NCBI GenBank assembly: GCA_030841105.1
Contig: JAVEDE010000060.1
Span: 20,700 to 84,699, forward strand
Reading direction: 5' to 3'
Length of the DNA stretch: 64,000 bases
Origin: Pyrinomonadaceae bacterium
GTDB taxonomy: Bacteria > Acidobacteriota > Blastocatellia > Pyrinomonadales > Pyrinomonadaceae
Below are positions 51,630-58,911 of this stretch, in pieces; position 1 is the first letter of the stretch; each line of letters begins with the position of its first letter. The position numbers and the translations under genes were made by a program. Under the pieces are notes generated by a model. The model had not been told where the DNA came from, did no database searches, and worked only from the letters and a program-made list of their open reading frames with translations.

Positions 51630-53003
51630 TTACTTCGACGGACGCCCGACCGCCGTCGCCGTCAACTCATCTTTAACAACCGTGCCGCCCTTCATCACAA
51701 AGCGCACGCGTTCGAGTTCCGTGATCTCTTTCAGAGGGTCGCCCGCGACGGCGATCAAGTCTGCGAACTTGCCCGCCTCGATGCTGCCGAACTGGGCGCG
51801 CTCGCCCATGAACAGTTCGGCGTTATTGATCGTCGCGGCGCGGATGATCTCAAGCGGCGACATGCCGGACTCGGCGTAAGCGCGAAACATGAGTTTGCTC
51901 GTCTGCCCGCGCGTCTGCCCCGGCTCGGCGTAGTAAGCATCCGAACCGGCCGAGACGCGCACGCCCATCTTGATCGCGCGCGCCAGACGCTCGCGGCTGC
52001 CCGCCGTGAAGCCCTTGATGTTTCTCAACGCGGCCTCGCGCTGCTCCGGCGTCAAGGTGTCGGGCGGCAGGTAAAACTCCGAGGGGAAGTCCGTCGGGAC
52101 GAGAAAGATTTTCTTCGCGGCCATCATCTTGAGCGCGTCGTCGGGGATCGTGTAGGCATGCTCGATGGAGTCCACGCCCGCCTCGGCGGCGATGCGCGTC
52201 GCGGCGTCGCCGATGGCGTGCGCCGACACCTTACGGTTGACCCGGTGCGCCTCCTCGACGATCACTTTCAACTCTTCGAGCGACACGACGCGCGCCCCCG
52301 TGTTGACGATCACCTTGATCAAATCCGCGCCGTCGTAGAACGCCTGCCGCACCGCGCGTCGCGCCTCTTCGACGCCGCTGATGACGACGTACTCCTGCTC
52401 CAGTATCTTCTGCATCTCCGCCGAGACGTTGCCGAACTGGCCGCCCGCCGCCGACAGTGCGCGCGTCGAAGCAAAGATGCGCGGCCCCGTGACCCAGCCC
52501 GCGCGGATCGCATCGCGCAACGCCACGTCGCCGTTCCAGCCGGAGTTGCCGAGGTCGCGCACGGCCGTAAAGCCCGCTTCCAGCATCTCGCGCGCCTGCG
52601 ACGCGCCGAGCAGCGCGCGGCGGGTCGTGCCGAGTTGCGTCACGGTCAGGATCATGTTCGGGTCGTCGCCGCCGATCCGCTTGTCGTAGTTCTGCAACAG
52701 GTGCGTGTGGCTGTCGGTGAGACCGGGCAGGAGCATCGCGCCGCCGAGGTCAATCACCTCCACGCCCGCAGGGATCGCCAGCCCGCTCCCGGCCGACTGG
52801 ATGCGCCCGTTCTCGATCAGCACGACGGCGTTTGCGACTATCTGGCCGCTCCGCACGTCGAGCATCCGCGCGGCGCGCACGGCGATGCGCTTCGGCGCAG
52901 CCGTCGGCGGCGGAGTCTGTGCCGACGTGTGGTTGACGGCGAACAGCGACCAGACCAACAATAGCAACGCGGGCAACTGCCGGGTGAGACGTTTCATGTT
53001 CAT
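51630..53003 (-). CDS. Exported amidohydrolase, imidazolonepropionase-like
   Basis: A 457-residue protein. The signal peptide ends near HTSAQ. The amidohydrolase barrel has the first metal site LPGLTDSHTHLLQ (HxH), a later HAIGDAATRIAAEAGVDSIEHAY with two His ligands and SAGSDAYYAEPG with the final Asp. The C-terminus KFADLIAVAGDPLKEI closes the composite beta domain. Many such secreted enzymes are dipeptidases or Xaa-Pro hydrolases in Acidobacteriota, but substrate is undetermined. Confidence 0.88.
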   Translation of the reverse strand: MNMKRLTRQLPALLLLVWSLFAVNHTSAQTPPPTAAPKRIAVRAARMLDVRSGQIVANAVVLIENGRIQSAGSGLAIPAGVEVIDLGGAMLLPGLTDSHTHLLQNYDKRIGGDDPNMILTVTQLGTTRRALLGASQAREMLEAGFTAVRDLGNSGWNGDVALRDAIRAGWVTGPRIFASTRALSAAGGQFGNVSAEMQKILEQEYVVISGVEEARRAVRQAFYDGADLIKVIVNTGARVVSLEELKVIVEEAHRVNRKVSAHAIGDAATRIAAEAGVDSIEHAYTIPDDALKMMAAKKIFLVPTDFPSEFYLPPDTLTPEQREAALRNIKGFTAGSRERLARAIKMGVRVSAGSDAYYAEPGQTRGQTSKLMFRAYAESGMSPLEIIRAATINNAELFMGERAQFGSIEAGKFADLIAVAGDPLKEITELERVRFVMKGGTVVKDELTATAVGRPSK

Positions 53004-53060
53004 CGAGACTTTCTCAACTTGATCTTGTCCTTGACGTTGCTTCCCCTTCGCGGCGGCGCG

Positions 53061-54872
53061 CTACGCTTCGTCAACGCGGATGTGCAAATCTTCGAGCATG
53101 TGCGGGTCAACCGCGCCGGGCGCGTCAATCATCAGGTCGGCGGCCGAGGCCGTCTTCGGGAAGGCCATCACGTCGCGAATGTTCTCAGTGTTCGCCAAGA
53201 CCATCATCGTGCGTTCGATGCCGGAGGCAATGCCGCCGTGCGGCGGCGTGCCGAACTCAAGCGCGTCAAGGAAGAACCCGAAACGCTCGCGCGCCGTCTC
53301 CTCCGTCATGCCCAGTGCCTTGAAGATGAGCCGTTGCACGTCGCGGCGATGGATACGGATCGAGCCGCCCGCCACTTCCACGCCGTTGATCACCGTGTCG
53401 TAAGCCTTCGCGCGCAATTGGCCGAGCAACTTCGTCTCGCCGCCTTCGACCGCGCGTTCCAACAAAGGCAAGTCCTCGTCGAGCGCCGAGGTGAACGGGT
53501 GGTGCATCGCGTAGTAACGATCCCCTTCCTCGTCATACTCGAACATCGGAAACTCCGTCACCCACAGCGGCGCGTAAGTATTTTCCGGGATCAACTTCTC
53601 GCGCTTCGCAACTTCGACGCGCAACGCGCCGAGACTCGCCGCGACCGTCTTCGCGCGTCCTGCGACGATGAGCACCGCGTCTGTGATGTCTGCGCCCGCA
53701 ACCTCGACCATACGCTTGATCGTCTCTTCGCCGAGAGCCTTCAACAGCGACGACGAAACTTCGTCGCCCAACTTGATCCACGCTAGCGCGCCCGCGCCGT
53801 AACGCTTCGCGTGCTCCTGCAACTCGTCGAGCGTTTTGCGCGACATCGCTGCGCCGCCTTTGACGACGAAGCCCTTCACCTCGCCGCCGCCCGCGAGCGC
53901 GCTGGCGAACGGCGGAAAGTCCATGCCCGCGAGCGCGGGCGCGAGGTCTTGCAGTTCCATCCCGAAACGCAGGTCGGGCTTGTCGCTGCCGTAGCGACGC
54001 ATCGCCTCCGCGTAAGAGAGGCGCGGAAACGGCGTGGGCAGTTCGACGCCGATAGTCGCCTTGAAGACGCGCGCGAAGTAGCCTTCGACGAGCGCGTAGA
54101 TTCGTTCGAGCGTCGGGAAGCTCATCTCCACGTCGAGTTGCGAAAACTCCGGCTGGCGGTCTGCGCGCAAGTCTTCGTCGCGGAAGCAGCGCGCGATCTG
54201 GTAATACTTGTCCAGCCCAGCGATCATGCACAGTTGCTTGAACAACTGCGGCGACTGCGGCAGCGCGTAAAACTTCCCCGGAAACGTGCGCGACGGCACG
54301 ACGTAATCGCGCGCCCCTTCCGGCGTGCTCTTGATCATGATCGGCGTCTCGATCTCCGTGAAGCCCTGCTCGTCCATGTAGCGGTGAATCTCCGATAGCA
54401 TCCGGTGACGCATCCGCAAGTTCGCTTGCAACTGCGGCCGACGCAGATCGAGATAACGATACTTCAGACGCAAGTCTTCGGCCGCCAGCGTCTCGTTCGC
54501 GGCGACTTCAAGTTGAAACGGCGTCGTGCGCGCATCGTTCAAGATCAACAGTTCGCGCGCCTGCACCTCCACCTCGCCCGTCGCGATCTTCGGGTTGCGC
54601 TGCCCTTCCGCACGCGACACCACCTCGCCCGTGATCGCGATGACATACTCGCCGCGCGGCTGCTTCGCCTTCGCGTGCGCCGCGCGCGCCGTCTCCTCGT
54701 TGAAGACGACCTGCGTGATGCCGTCGCGGTCGCGCAAGTCGAAGAACGTCAACGGCCCGAAGTCGCGCCGCCGCGCCACCCAGCCCATCAACACCACCGT
54801 CTGCCCCACGTGCTCCGCGCGCAACGCCCCGCACGAATGCGTCCGCTCCAAGTTTCCTAAATTATCCAGCAC
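53061..54872 (-). CDS. aspS: Aspartyl-tRNA synthetase (bacterial type)
   Basis: A 603-residue class II synthetase of bacterial length. The N-terminal OB anticodon domain has GWVARRRDFGPLTFFDLRDR, motif 1/2 blocks follow (FTEIETPIMIKSTPEGARDY, YQIARCFRDEDLRADRQPEF), and a GAD insertion domain sits at about 290-420. Motif 3 lies in GGIASGIERTMMVL. It charges tRNA-Asp, possibly also tRNA-Asn; gatCAB is not seen here. It precedes nothing on the minus strand for 58 bases and follows hisS. Confidence 0.97.
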   Translation of the reverse strand: MLDNLGNLERTHSCGALRAEHVGQTVVLMGWVARRRDFGPLTFFDLRDRDGITQVVFNEETARAAHAKAKQPRGEYVIAITGEVVSRAEGQRNPKIATGEVEVQARELLILNDARTTPFQLEVAANETLAAEDLRLKYRYLDLRRPQLQANLRMRHRMLSEIHRYMDEQGFTEIETPIMIKSTPEGARDYVVPSRTFPGKFYALPQSPQLFKQLCMIAGLDKYYQIARCFRDEDLRADRQPEFSQLDVEMSFPTLERIYALVEGYFARVFKATIGVELPTPFPRLSYAEAMRRYGSDKPDLRFGMELQDLAPALAGMDFPPFASALAGGGEVKGFVVKGGAAMSRKTLDELQEHAKRYGAGALAWIKLGDEVSSSLLKALGEETIKRMVEVAGADITDAVLIVAGRAKTVAASLGALRVEVAKREKLIPENTYAPLWVTEFPMFEYDEEGDRYYAMHHPFTSALDEDLPLLERAVEGGETKLLGQLRAKAYDTVINGVEVAGGSIRIHRRDVQRLIFKALGMTEETARERFGFFLDALEFGTPPHGGIASGIERTMMVLANTENIRDVMAFPKTASAADLMIDAPGAVDPHMLEDLHIRVDEA

Positions 54873-54931
54873 AACTTATTTATCCTTCTGTCAAAATTAT
54901 ATACGCACGGTACACGTGCTCCGCTATTTGC

Positions 54932-56359
54932 TTACTTCTCATCTGCATATTCTATTGGCATTCGTTCTAAGCGAACCCAGTTACCCAGTTGTTCAGCTAA
55001 AACAGTTGACATCACCGTAAATTGATCCCCTGAACTCATAACTTTGTAAGTGACCTCACCACGCTCCCGCTCTTCCGTCCCCTCAATCACGACAAGAGGC
55101 ACACTATACGCGGACGCATATTTTAGCTGTTTACCTAATTTGTCACCGGGAACGGGGTAAACATCTACGCGCAGCCCTTCCTCACGTAACTCACGGGCGA
55201 GGGTTAATGCACGTGTGACAGATTCTTCATCCCAAATAGTCACCATCACGTCGGCCGAATTTTTTACCACCTTGACCGGAAACATCTCGCGCTCCGTCAT
55301 CACGACGATAATGCGCTCCAAGCCGAGCGAGAATCCGCACGCCGGAACTTGCTGCTTCGAGAACATGCCGACGAGATTATCGTAACGCCCGCCGCCGCCG
55401 AGACTGCCCGCCAGATCGGGCACGCTGATCTCCATGATCGCGCCCGTGTAATAAGAGAGGCCGCGCGCCAGGCTCGGATCGATCTTGATGCGCCCGCCCG
55501 CGCCCGTCGCTTCGGCAAACTGCAAAATCTGTCGCAACTCGTCCGCGCCGCGCGCGCCCGCTTCATGCGCCCCGACAAACTCGACGAGCCGTCCGAGCAC
55601 GGCGGCGTTGAAGCCCTCGCGCTGTCGCTCTGCGCTGTCGTCTGCGACGAGTTCGGACGCACGCTCTAGCGACGCGACGCCCGCCACGAACTCCAACAAA
55701 CGCCCGCCCGCCTCTTCCGCGATGCCGCGCGCCGCGAACTCTCGCGCCACGCCCTCCGCGCCGATCTTGTCCAGCTTGTCGAGCGCGACGAGCGCGTCGC
55801 CGTGTAGTTCCGGGGCGATGCCAGCCTGTTCGAGCACGCCTGCGAGCGCCTGCCGGTGGTTCAGACGGATCGTGAAATTCGTGAACCCTAGTTGCGTTAA
55901 CACGTCGCTGACCGCCGCGCAGAGTTCGGCCTCCACTATCATGGAGCGCGAGCCGATGGCATCAACGTCGCATTGATAAAACTCGCGGAAGCGGCCGCGC
56001 GCCGGTCTGTCCGCGCGCCACACGGGCTGAATCTGATAGCGTTTGAAAAACTTCGGCAGCCGCTCGCCGTACTCCGCGACGACGCGCGCCAGCGGCACGG
56101 TCAAGTCGTAACGCAGCGCGAGATCGGCCTCGCCCGTGCGCTCGCCCTCGCCGCGCTTCAGGATTTTGAAGATGAGTTGATTGCCCTCTTCGCCGTACTT
56201 GCCCGTCAGCGTCTCGATGTTCTCGACCGCGGGCGTCTCCAGCGGCTCGAACCCGTAACGCTCATACACCTCGCGCACGACGCCGATCACGTACTCACGC
56301 CGCCGCACGTCCGCAGGCAAAAAATCGCGCATCCCGCGCGCCGGTTGTGTCTTCCCCAT
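54932..56359 (-). CDS. hisS: Histidyl-tRNA synthetase
   Basis: A 475-residue class II synthetase: GMRDFLPADVRRREYV, YGFEPLETPAVE, LRYDLTVPLARVVAEYG, RPARGRFREFYQCDVDAIG and GGGGRYDNLV plus GFSLGLERIIVVM mark it. The anticodon-binding domain is about residues 370-475. The last ~350 bases (54932-55280), which encode that domain, are clearly AT-richer and use different codons from the rest of the gene, suggesting a mosaic. Start at the ATG next to a GTGACAA repeat. Confidence 0.95.
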   Translation of the reverse strand: MGKTQPARGMRDFLPADVRRREYVIGVVREVYERYGFEPLETPAVENIETLTGKYGEEGNQLIFKILKRGEGERTGEADLALRYDLTVPLARVVAEYGERLPKFFKRYQIQPVWRADRPARGRFREFYQCDVDAIGSRSMIVEAELCAAVSDVLTQLGFTNFTIRLNHRQALAGVLEQAGIAPELHGDALVALDKLDKIGAEGVAREFAARGIAEEAGGRLLEFVAGVASLERASELVADDSAERQREGFNAAVLGRLVEFVGAHEAGARGADELRQILQFAEATGAGGRIKIDPSLARGLSYYTGAIMEISVPDLAGSLGGGGRYDNLVGMFSKQQVPACGFSLGLERIIVVMTEREMFPVKVVKNSADVMVTIWDEESVTRALTLARELREEGLRVDVYPVPGDKLGKQLKYASAYSVPLVVIEGTEERERGEVTYKVMSSGDQFTVMSTVLAEQLGNWVRLERMPIEYADEK

Positions 56360-56450
56360 AACTCAAGTGACGAGTGACAAGTGACAAGCGACAAGTTAAA
56401 GACAAGCAGTTTCAACTTGTCACCCGTCACTTGTCACTCGTCACTTTTAT
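56358..56450. repeat. GTGACAA heptamer palindrome
   Basis: GTGACGAGTGACAAGTGACA units upstream of hisS (minus strand), facing TTGTCAC/CCGTCAC/TCGTCAC units that run into the end of the carbonic anhydrase gene. The rightmost copy of the family before the island. Confidence 0.85.
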
Positions 56451-56946
56451 ATTGTTTCGTATATTCGATGTAGTTCTTCCAGTACTGCGCGAGGCCGCTT
56501 ACTTCTTCCGCGGTGAGCGGGCGTTTGACCTTCGCCGGGACGCCCATGACGAGCGAGCGCGGCGGCACGTGTGTGCCCGGCGAGACGAGCGCGCCCGCCG
56601 AGACGATTGACTCCGCGCCGATCCGCACGTCGTCCATCACGATTGAACCCATGCCGATGAGGCAGCCGCGCTCGACGTGGCAGCCGTGCAGCGTGACGTT
56701 GTGGCCGACCGTCACTTCGTCTTCGAGGATGGTCGCGTGCGTGCCGTTGGTGACGTGGACGACCGTCCCGTCCTGTATGTTCGTGCGCGCGCCGATGCGT
56801 ATGTAGAACACGTCGCCACGCACGACCGCGTTGAACCACACGGACGACTGCTCGCCGATCTCGACGTCGCCGATCACCTGCGCGCTCGCTTCGATGAAAG
56901 CACTGGGGTGAATTTGCGGGTGCTTCCCGCGGAAAGGTCTAATCAT
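56434..56946 (-). CDS. Gamma-carbonic anhydrase family protein
   Basis: A 170-residue left-handed beta-helix protein with hexapeptide repeats. The pattern includes VWFNAVVRGDVFYIRIGART, NIQDGTVVHVTNGTHATI, VTVGHNVTLHGCHVERG and CLIGMGSIVMDD, which place the three His ligands of gamma-class enzymes. The C-terminal helix (LTAEEVSGLAQYWKNYIEYT) matches. Some relatives are inactive. The last SDE residues come from the repeat. Confidence 0.92.
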   Translation of the reverse strand: MIRPFRGKHPQIHPSAFIEASAQVIGDVEIGEQSSVWFNAVVRGDVFYIRIGARTNIQDGTVVHVTNGTHATILEDEVTVGHNVTLHGCHVERGCLIGMGSIVMDDVRIGAESIVSAGALVSPGTHVPPRSLVMGVPAKVKRPLTAEEVSGLAQYWKNYIEYTKQYKSDE

Positions 56947-56970
56947 GCCGCCCCTTCTGCTGCGCTCCCC

Positions 56971-57492
56971 TCACTCGATTGACAGTTCGGACACCAACTG
57001 CCGCCCGTCGCGGCGAACGACGAAGACGCGCATCGTCTTGCCCGTCGTCGTATCAACGGCGACCGCCGTCCTCTCGCCTTCGCGCCCCGCCTCGCGCCAG
57101 TTCTTCAAATCCCCGACGCTCGCCCCGGAACGTTTGAACGACGCGGAGAACTTTTCGATAAAGTCCTTATGAAACTCGTCGCGAATTTCATCGTCGGGCA
57201 ACTCGACGTAACTCTCGCCTACGTTCGCGCCCGGCACTTTCAAGTTCTCCCAATCGAACGCGCTCGCCACCGACGCGTCGCCGCCGAGCAACCCCTCGAC
57301 CGCCTCTCTCGCGAAAACAACATCAGCCTTCGCCGTCGTCTTCCCGGCCACGCCGCCACCACCACCACTACTACTGCCGCTGTTCGCGCCCCCCGCACTA
57401 CGCGCCCCCTCGCCCTCATTCTTCGCCCCGCCGCAGCCCGCGCTCAAACAACACCCTGCCACCACCAAAAATAGCAGAAGCCAACGCTTCAT
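56971..57492 (-). CDS. Lipoprotein of unknown function
   Basis: A 173-residue protein. ATG 57492 gives MKRWLLLFLVVAGCCLSAGC with the lipobox LSAGC. A Gly/Ser/Ala-rich linker follows. The mature part (VFAREAVEGLLGGDASVA, FDWENLKVPGANVGESYVEL, MRVFVVRRDGRQLVSEL) is a small alpha-beta domain I cannot name. It is the last gene of the GC-rich core before the AT-rich island. Confidence 0.75.
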   Translation of the reverse strand: MKRWLLLFLVVAGCCLSAGCGGAKNEGEGARSAGGANSGSSSGGGGGVAGKTTAKADVVFAREAVEGLLGGDASVASAFDWENLKVPGANVGESYVELPDDEIRDEFHKDFIEKFSASFKRSGASVGDLKNWREAGREGERTAVAVDTTTGKTMRVFVVRRDGRQLVSELSIE

Positions 57493-57627
57493 CGCAGGTC
57501 TCCTTAAAGTCAAACGTCACCCACCCCAACCGACCGACGCTTCAACAACTCACACCCGAACTGAAAGCAAAAACGGTAGCACGAAACAAGTGAAAAGGAA
57601 AAAGCCTCGTCTGAAAACCTCTGTAGA

Positions 57628-57782
57628 TTCGCGCATATAATGAAAATTCCCCTCACGGGGAATCAACAACTTACGGGCGCTGTTCGCTCATAATGTGAAA
57701 AGGTTTTTGCGCATAAAGTGCCAAAACCCTATGATTTTCGCGCATATAATGAAATTCTCCGAGGGTGGAGAATTCGTTGTTT
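57628..57782. repeat. Motif-plus-hairpin modules at the island boundary
   Basis: Two modules start with CGCGCATATAATGA or TCGCGCATATAATGA and run into hairpins ATTCCCC-TCAC-GGGGAAT and ATTCTCC-GAGGGT-GGAGAAT (near 57646 and 57754). Between them lie two further related motifs, GCTCATAATGTGAAAA at 57686 and GCGCATAAAGTGCC at 57709. They sit in a 325-base gene-free AT-rich gap (57493-57817), exactly where base composition changes. Possibly recombination (attachment) sites; the ORF on the plus strand here is not convincing. Confidence 0.6.
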
Positions 57783-57817
57783 CCCTATGGAAGATGATGA
57801 ACCATATATGATTACTT

Positions 57818-58285
57818 CTAGCGAGGACCGAGGCTTAACATTTCATCGCGGATGCGATTACACGCTGTTGCAACGGCGGCATCAGGATGCTGTTGAAATC
57901 TCGTAGGATCATAATCGAGAAAGGTTAATCCTCGAAGGTCAGACGGCAGCTTTAGTTCACTTCTGGGGCTAATTCCAAAAACCCTTTTGCGCCCGAGTGC
58001 TCCCATGAAGAAACCAAATTCAAAAAGAACATTATCTCTTATACTTGGCTTAATCTCACCATTTGAAAGCTCCATATCGTCGGACGTAAGAATTAAGACT
58101 GCGAAATCAAAGTGCTGGACTGCATCCTCTAGAGATTCGATAGACGTTCTTGAGGGTCTGAAGACACCTTGCTCCCATATTACACAGTCAAGATTGTCAT
58201 GCTCAAAACGGCCATGGACTCTTCGAGCTACACCTAATCCTTTGACAGAAGAGCCAATAAAGACAGATGCACGATCAGGTGATAT
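57818..58285 (-). CDS. TIR-like (PF10137/Cap12-type) nucleotide-binding protein, ATA start proposed
   Basis: Open from 58291 (after a TAA at 58294-58292) to TAG at 57818. The first ATG (58075) would remove the first strand of the fold. Read from ATA 58285 the protein has 155 residues. It begins SPDRASVFIGSSVKGLGVA, continues WEQGVFRPSRTSIESLEDAV and FDFAVLILTSDD, then SIRDNVLFEFGFFMGALGRK and ends at LPSDLRGLTFLDYD and NRIRDEMLSL. This is the full TIR-like pattern of predicted NAD-cleaving effectors; Glu89 in VLFEFG is the candidate catalytic residue. AGG lies 9 bases before ATA. It is last in an operon behind OmpA (25-base gap). Family known; start and activity inferred. Confidence 0.78.
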   Translation of the reverse strand: MSPDRASVFIGSSVKGLGVARRVHGRFEHDNLDCVIWEQGVFRPSRTSIESLEDAVQHFDFAVLILTSDDMELSNGEIKPSIRDNVLFEFGFFMGALGRKRVFGISPRSELKLPSDLRGLTFLDYDPTRFQQHPDAAVATACNRIRDEMLSLGPR

Positions 58286-58310
58286 GTCTTTTTACCTGCC
58301 CCTATCTATT

Positions 58311-58892
58311 TTAGCCTTTTAGCAGGTTGACCTCGACCCTTCTATTTTGTGCTCGACCCTCAGCGGTCTTGTTATCCGCTAAAGGGTTTACACTCCCGTA
58401 TCCTTGCACAACTACTCTCTCGGATGGAATTCCTAGCCGAACTAGATAGTCTTTCACTAAAATTGCTCTCTTGACCGATAGCTTAAGATTGCGAACGGGA
58501 TTGCCTTCATTGTCAGTATACCCCCCCACCTCAACCTTTATGCTTGGATTCTCAGACATCATGTTAAAGACTTTAACGAGGTCTGCTTGAGCTTGCGGCG
58601 ACAGTGTGAGATTTCCCGACTCAAACCTGACAACGGCCATTGAGGATGCGCTAGACTGCCTTTGCTGTACATTAGAACCCGCACCCGTAGGTTCTTTAAT
58701 CTCCGCACTAGGAGAGTCAGTCGGTTGTACCTTGGCATTTATGTTAGGAGACTGAGCTGGTTGCTCCACTATCGCAGGGGCCTGAGTTCCCGAAGGACTC
58801 TTTATGTATCTATAGTTATAGTAAAGAATTAACAGATTGGCACCTGTAATAGTAACGATTATTATTCTCTTTAACAAGGTTCGATTTGTCAT
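58311..58892 (-). CDS. OmpA-family peptidoglycan-binding membrane protein
   Basis: A 193-residue protein. ATG 58892 (GGAGAGG six bases upstream) is preferred to 58898. One N-terminal TM helix (RIIIVTITGANLLILYYNY) is followed by a disordered linker of about 60 residues (TQAPAIVEQPAQSPNI...). The OmpA/MotB domain comes last: VVRFESGNLTLSPQAQADLV, IKVEVGGYTDNEGNPVRNLK, LSVKRAILVKDYLVRLG and NRRVEVNLLKG. It would anchor to peptidoglycan in the periplasm. It lies 19 bases after the DUF4407 gene and 25 before the TIR gene, so likely one transcript; reminiscent of ZorB in Zorya. Confidence 0.88.
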   Translation of the reverse strand: MTNRTLLKRIIIVTITGANLLILYYNYRYIKSPSGTQAPAIVEQPAQSPNINAKVQPTDSPSAEIKEPTGAGSNVQQRQSSASSMAVVRFESGNLTLSPQAQADLVKVFNMMSENPSIKVEVGGYTDNEGNPVRNLKLSVKRAILVKDYLVRLGIPSERVVVQGYGSVNPLADNKTAEGRAQNRRVEVNLLKG

Positions 58893-58911
58893 AGGCATCC
58901 TCTCCGGATTA

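Noticed and set aside
57600..57700. tRNA gene as island attachment site
   Set aside because: No cloverleaf or CCA-adjacent acceptor stem can be drawn at the boundary.
57718..57906. Small plus-strand gene of 62 codons
   Set aside because: It overlaps the 3' end of the TIR-like gene and the boundary repeats; no ribosome site and no recognisable protein.
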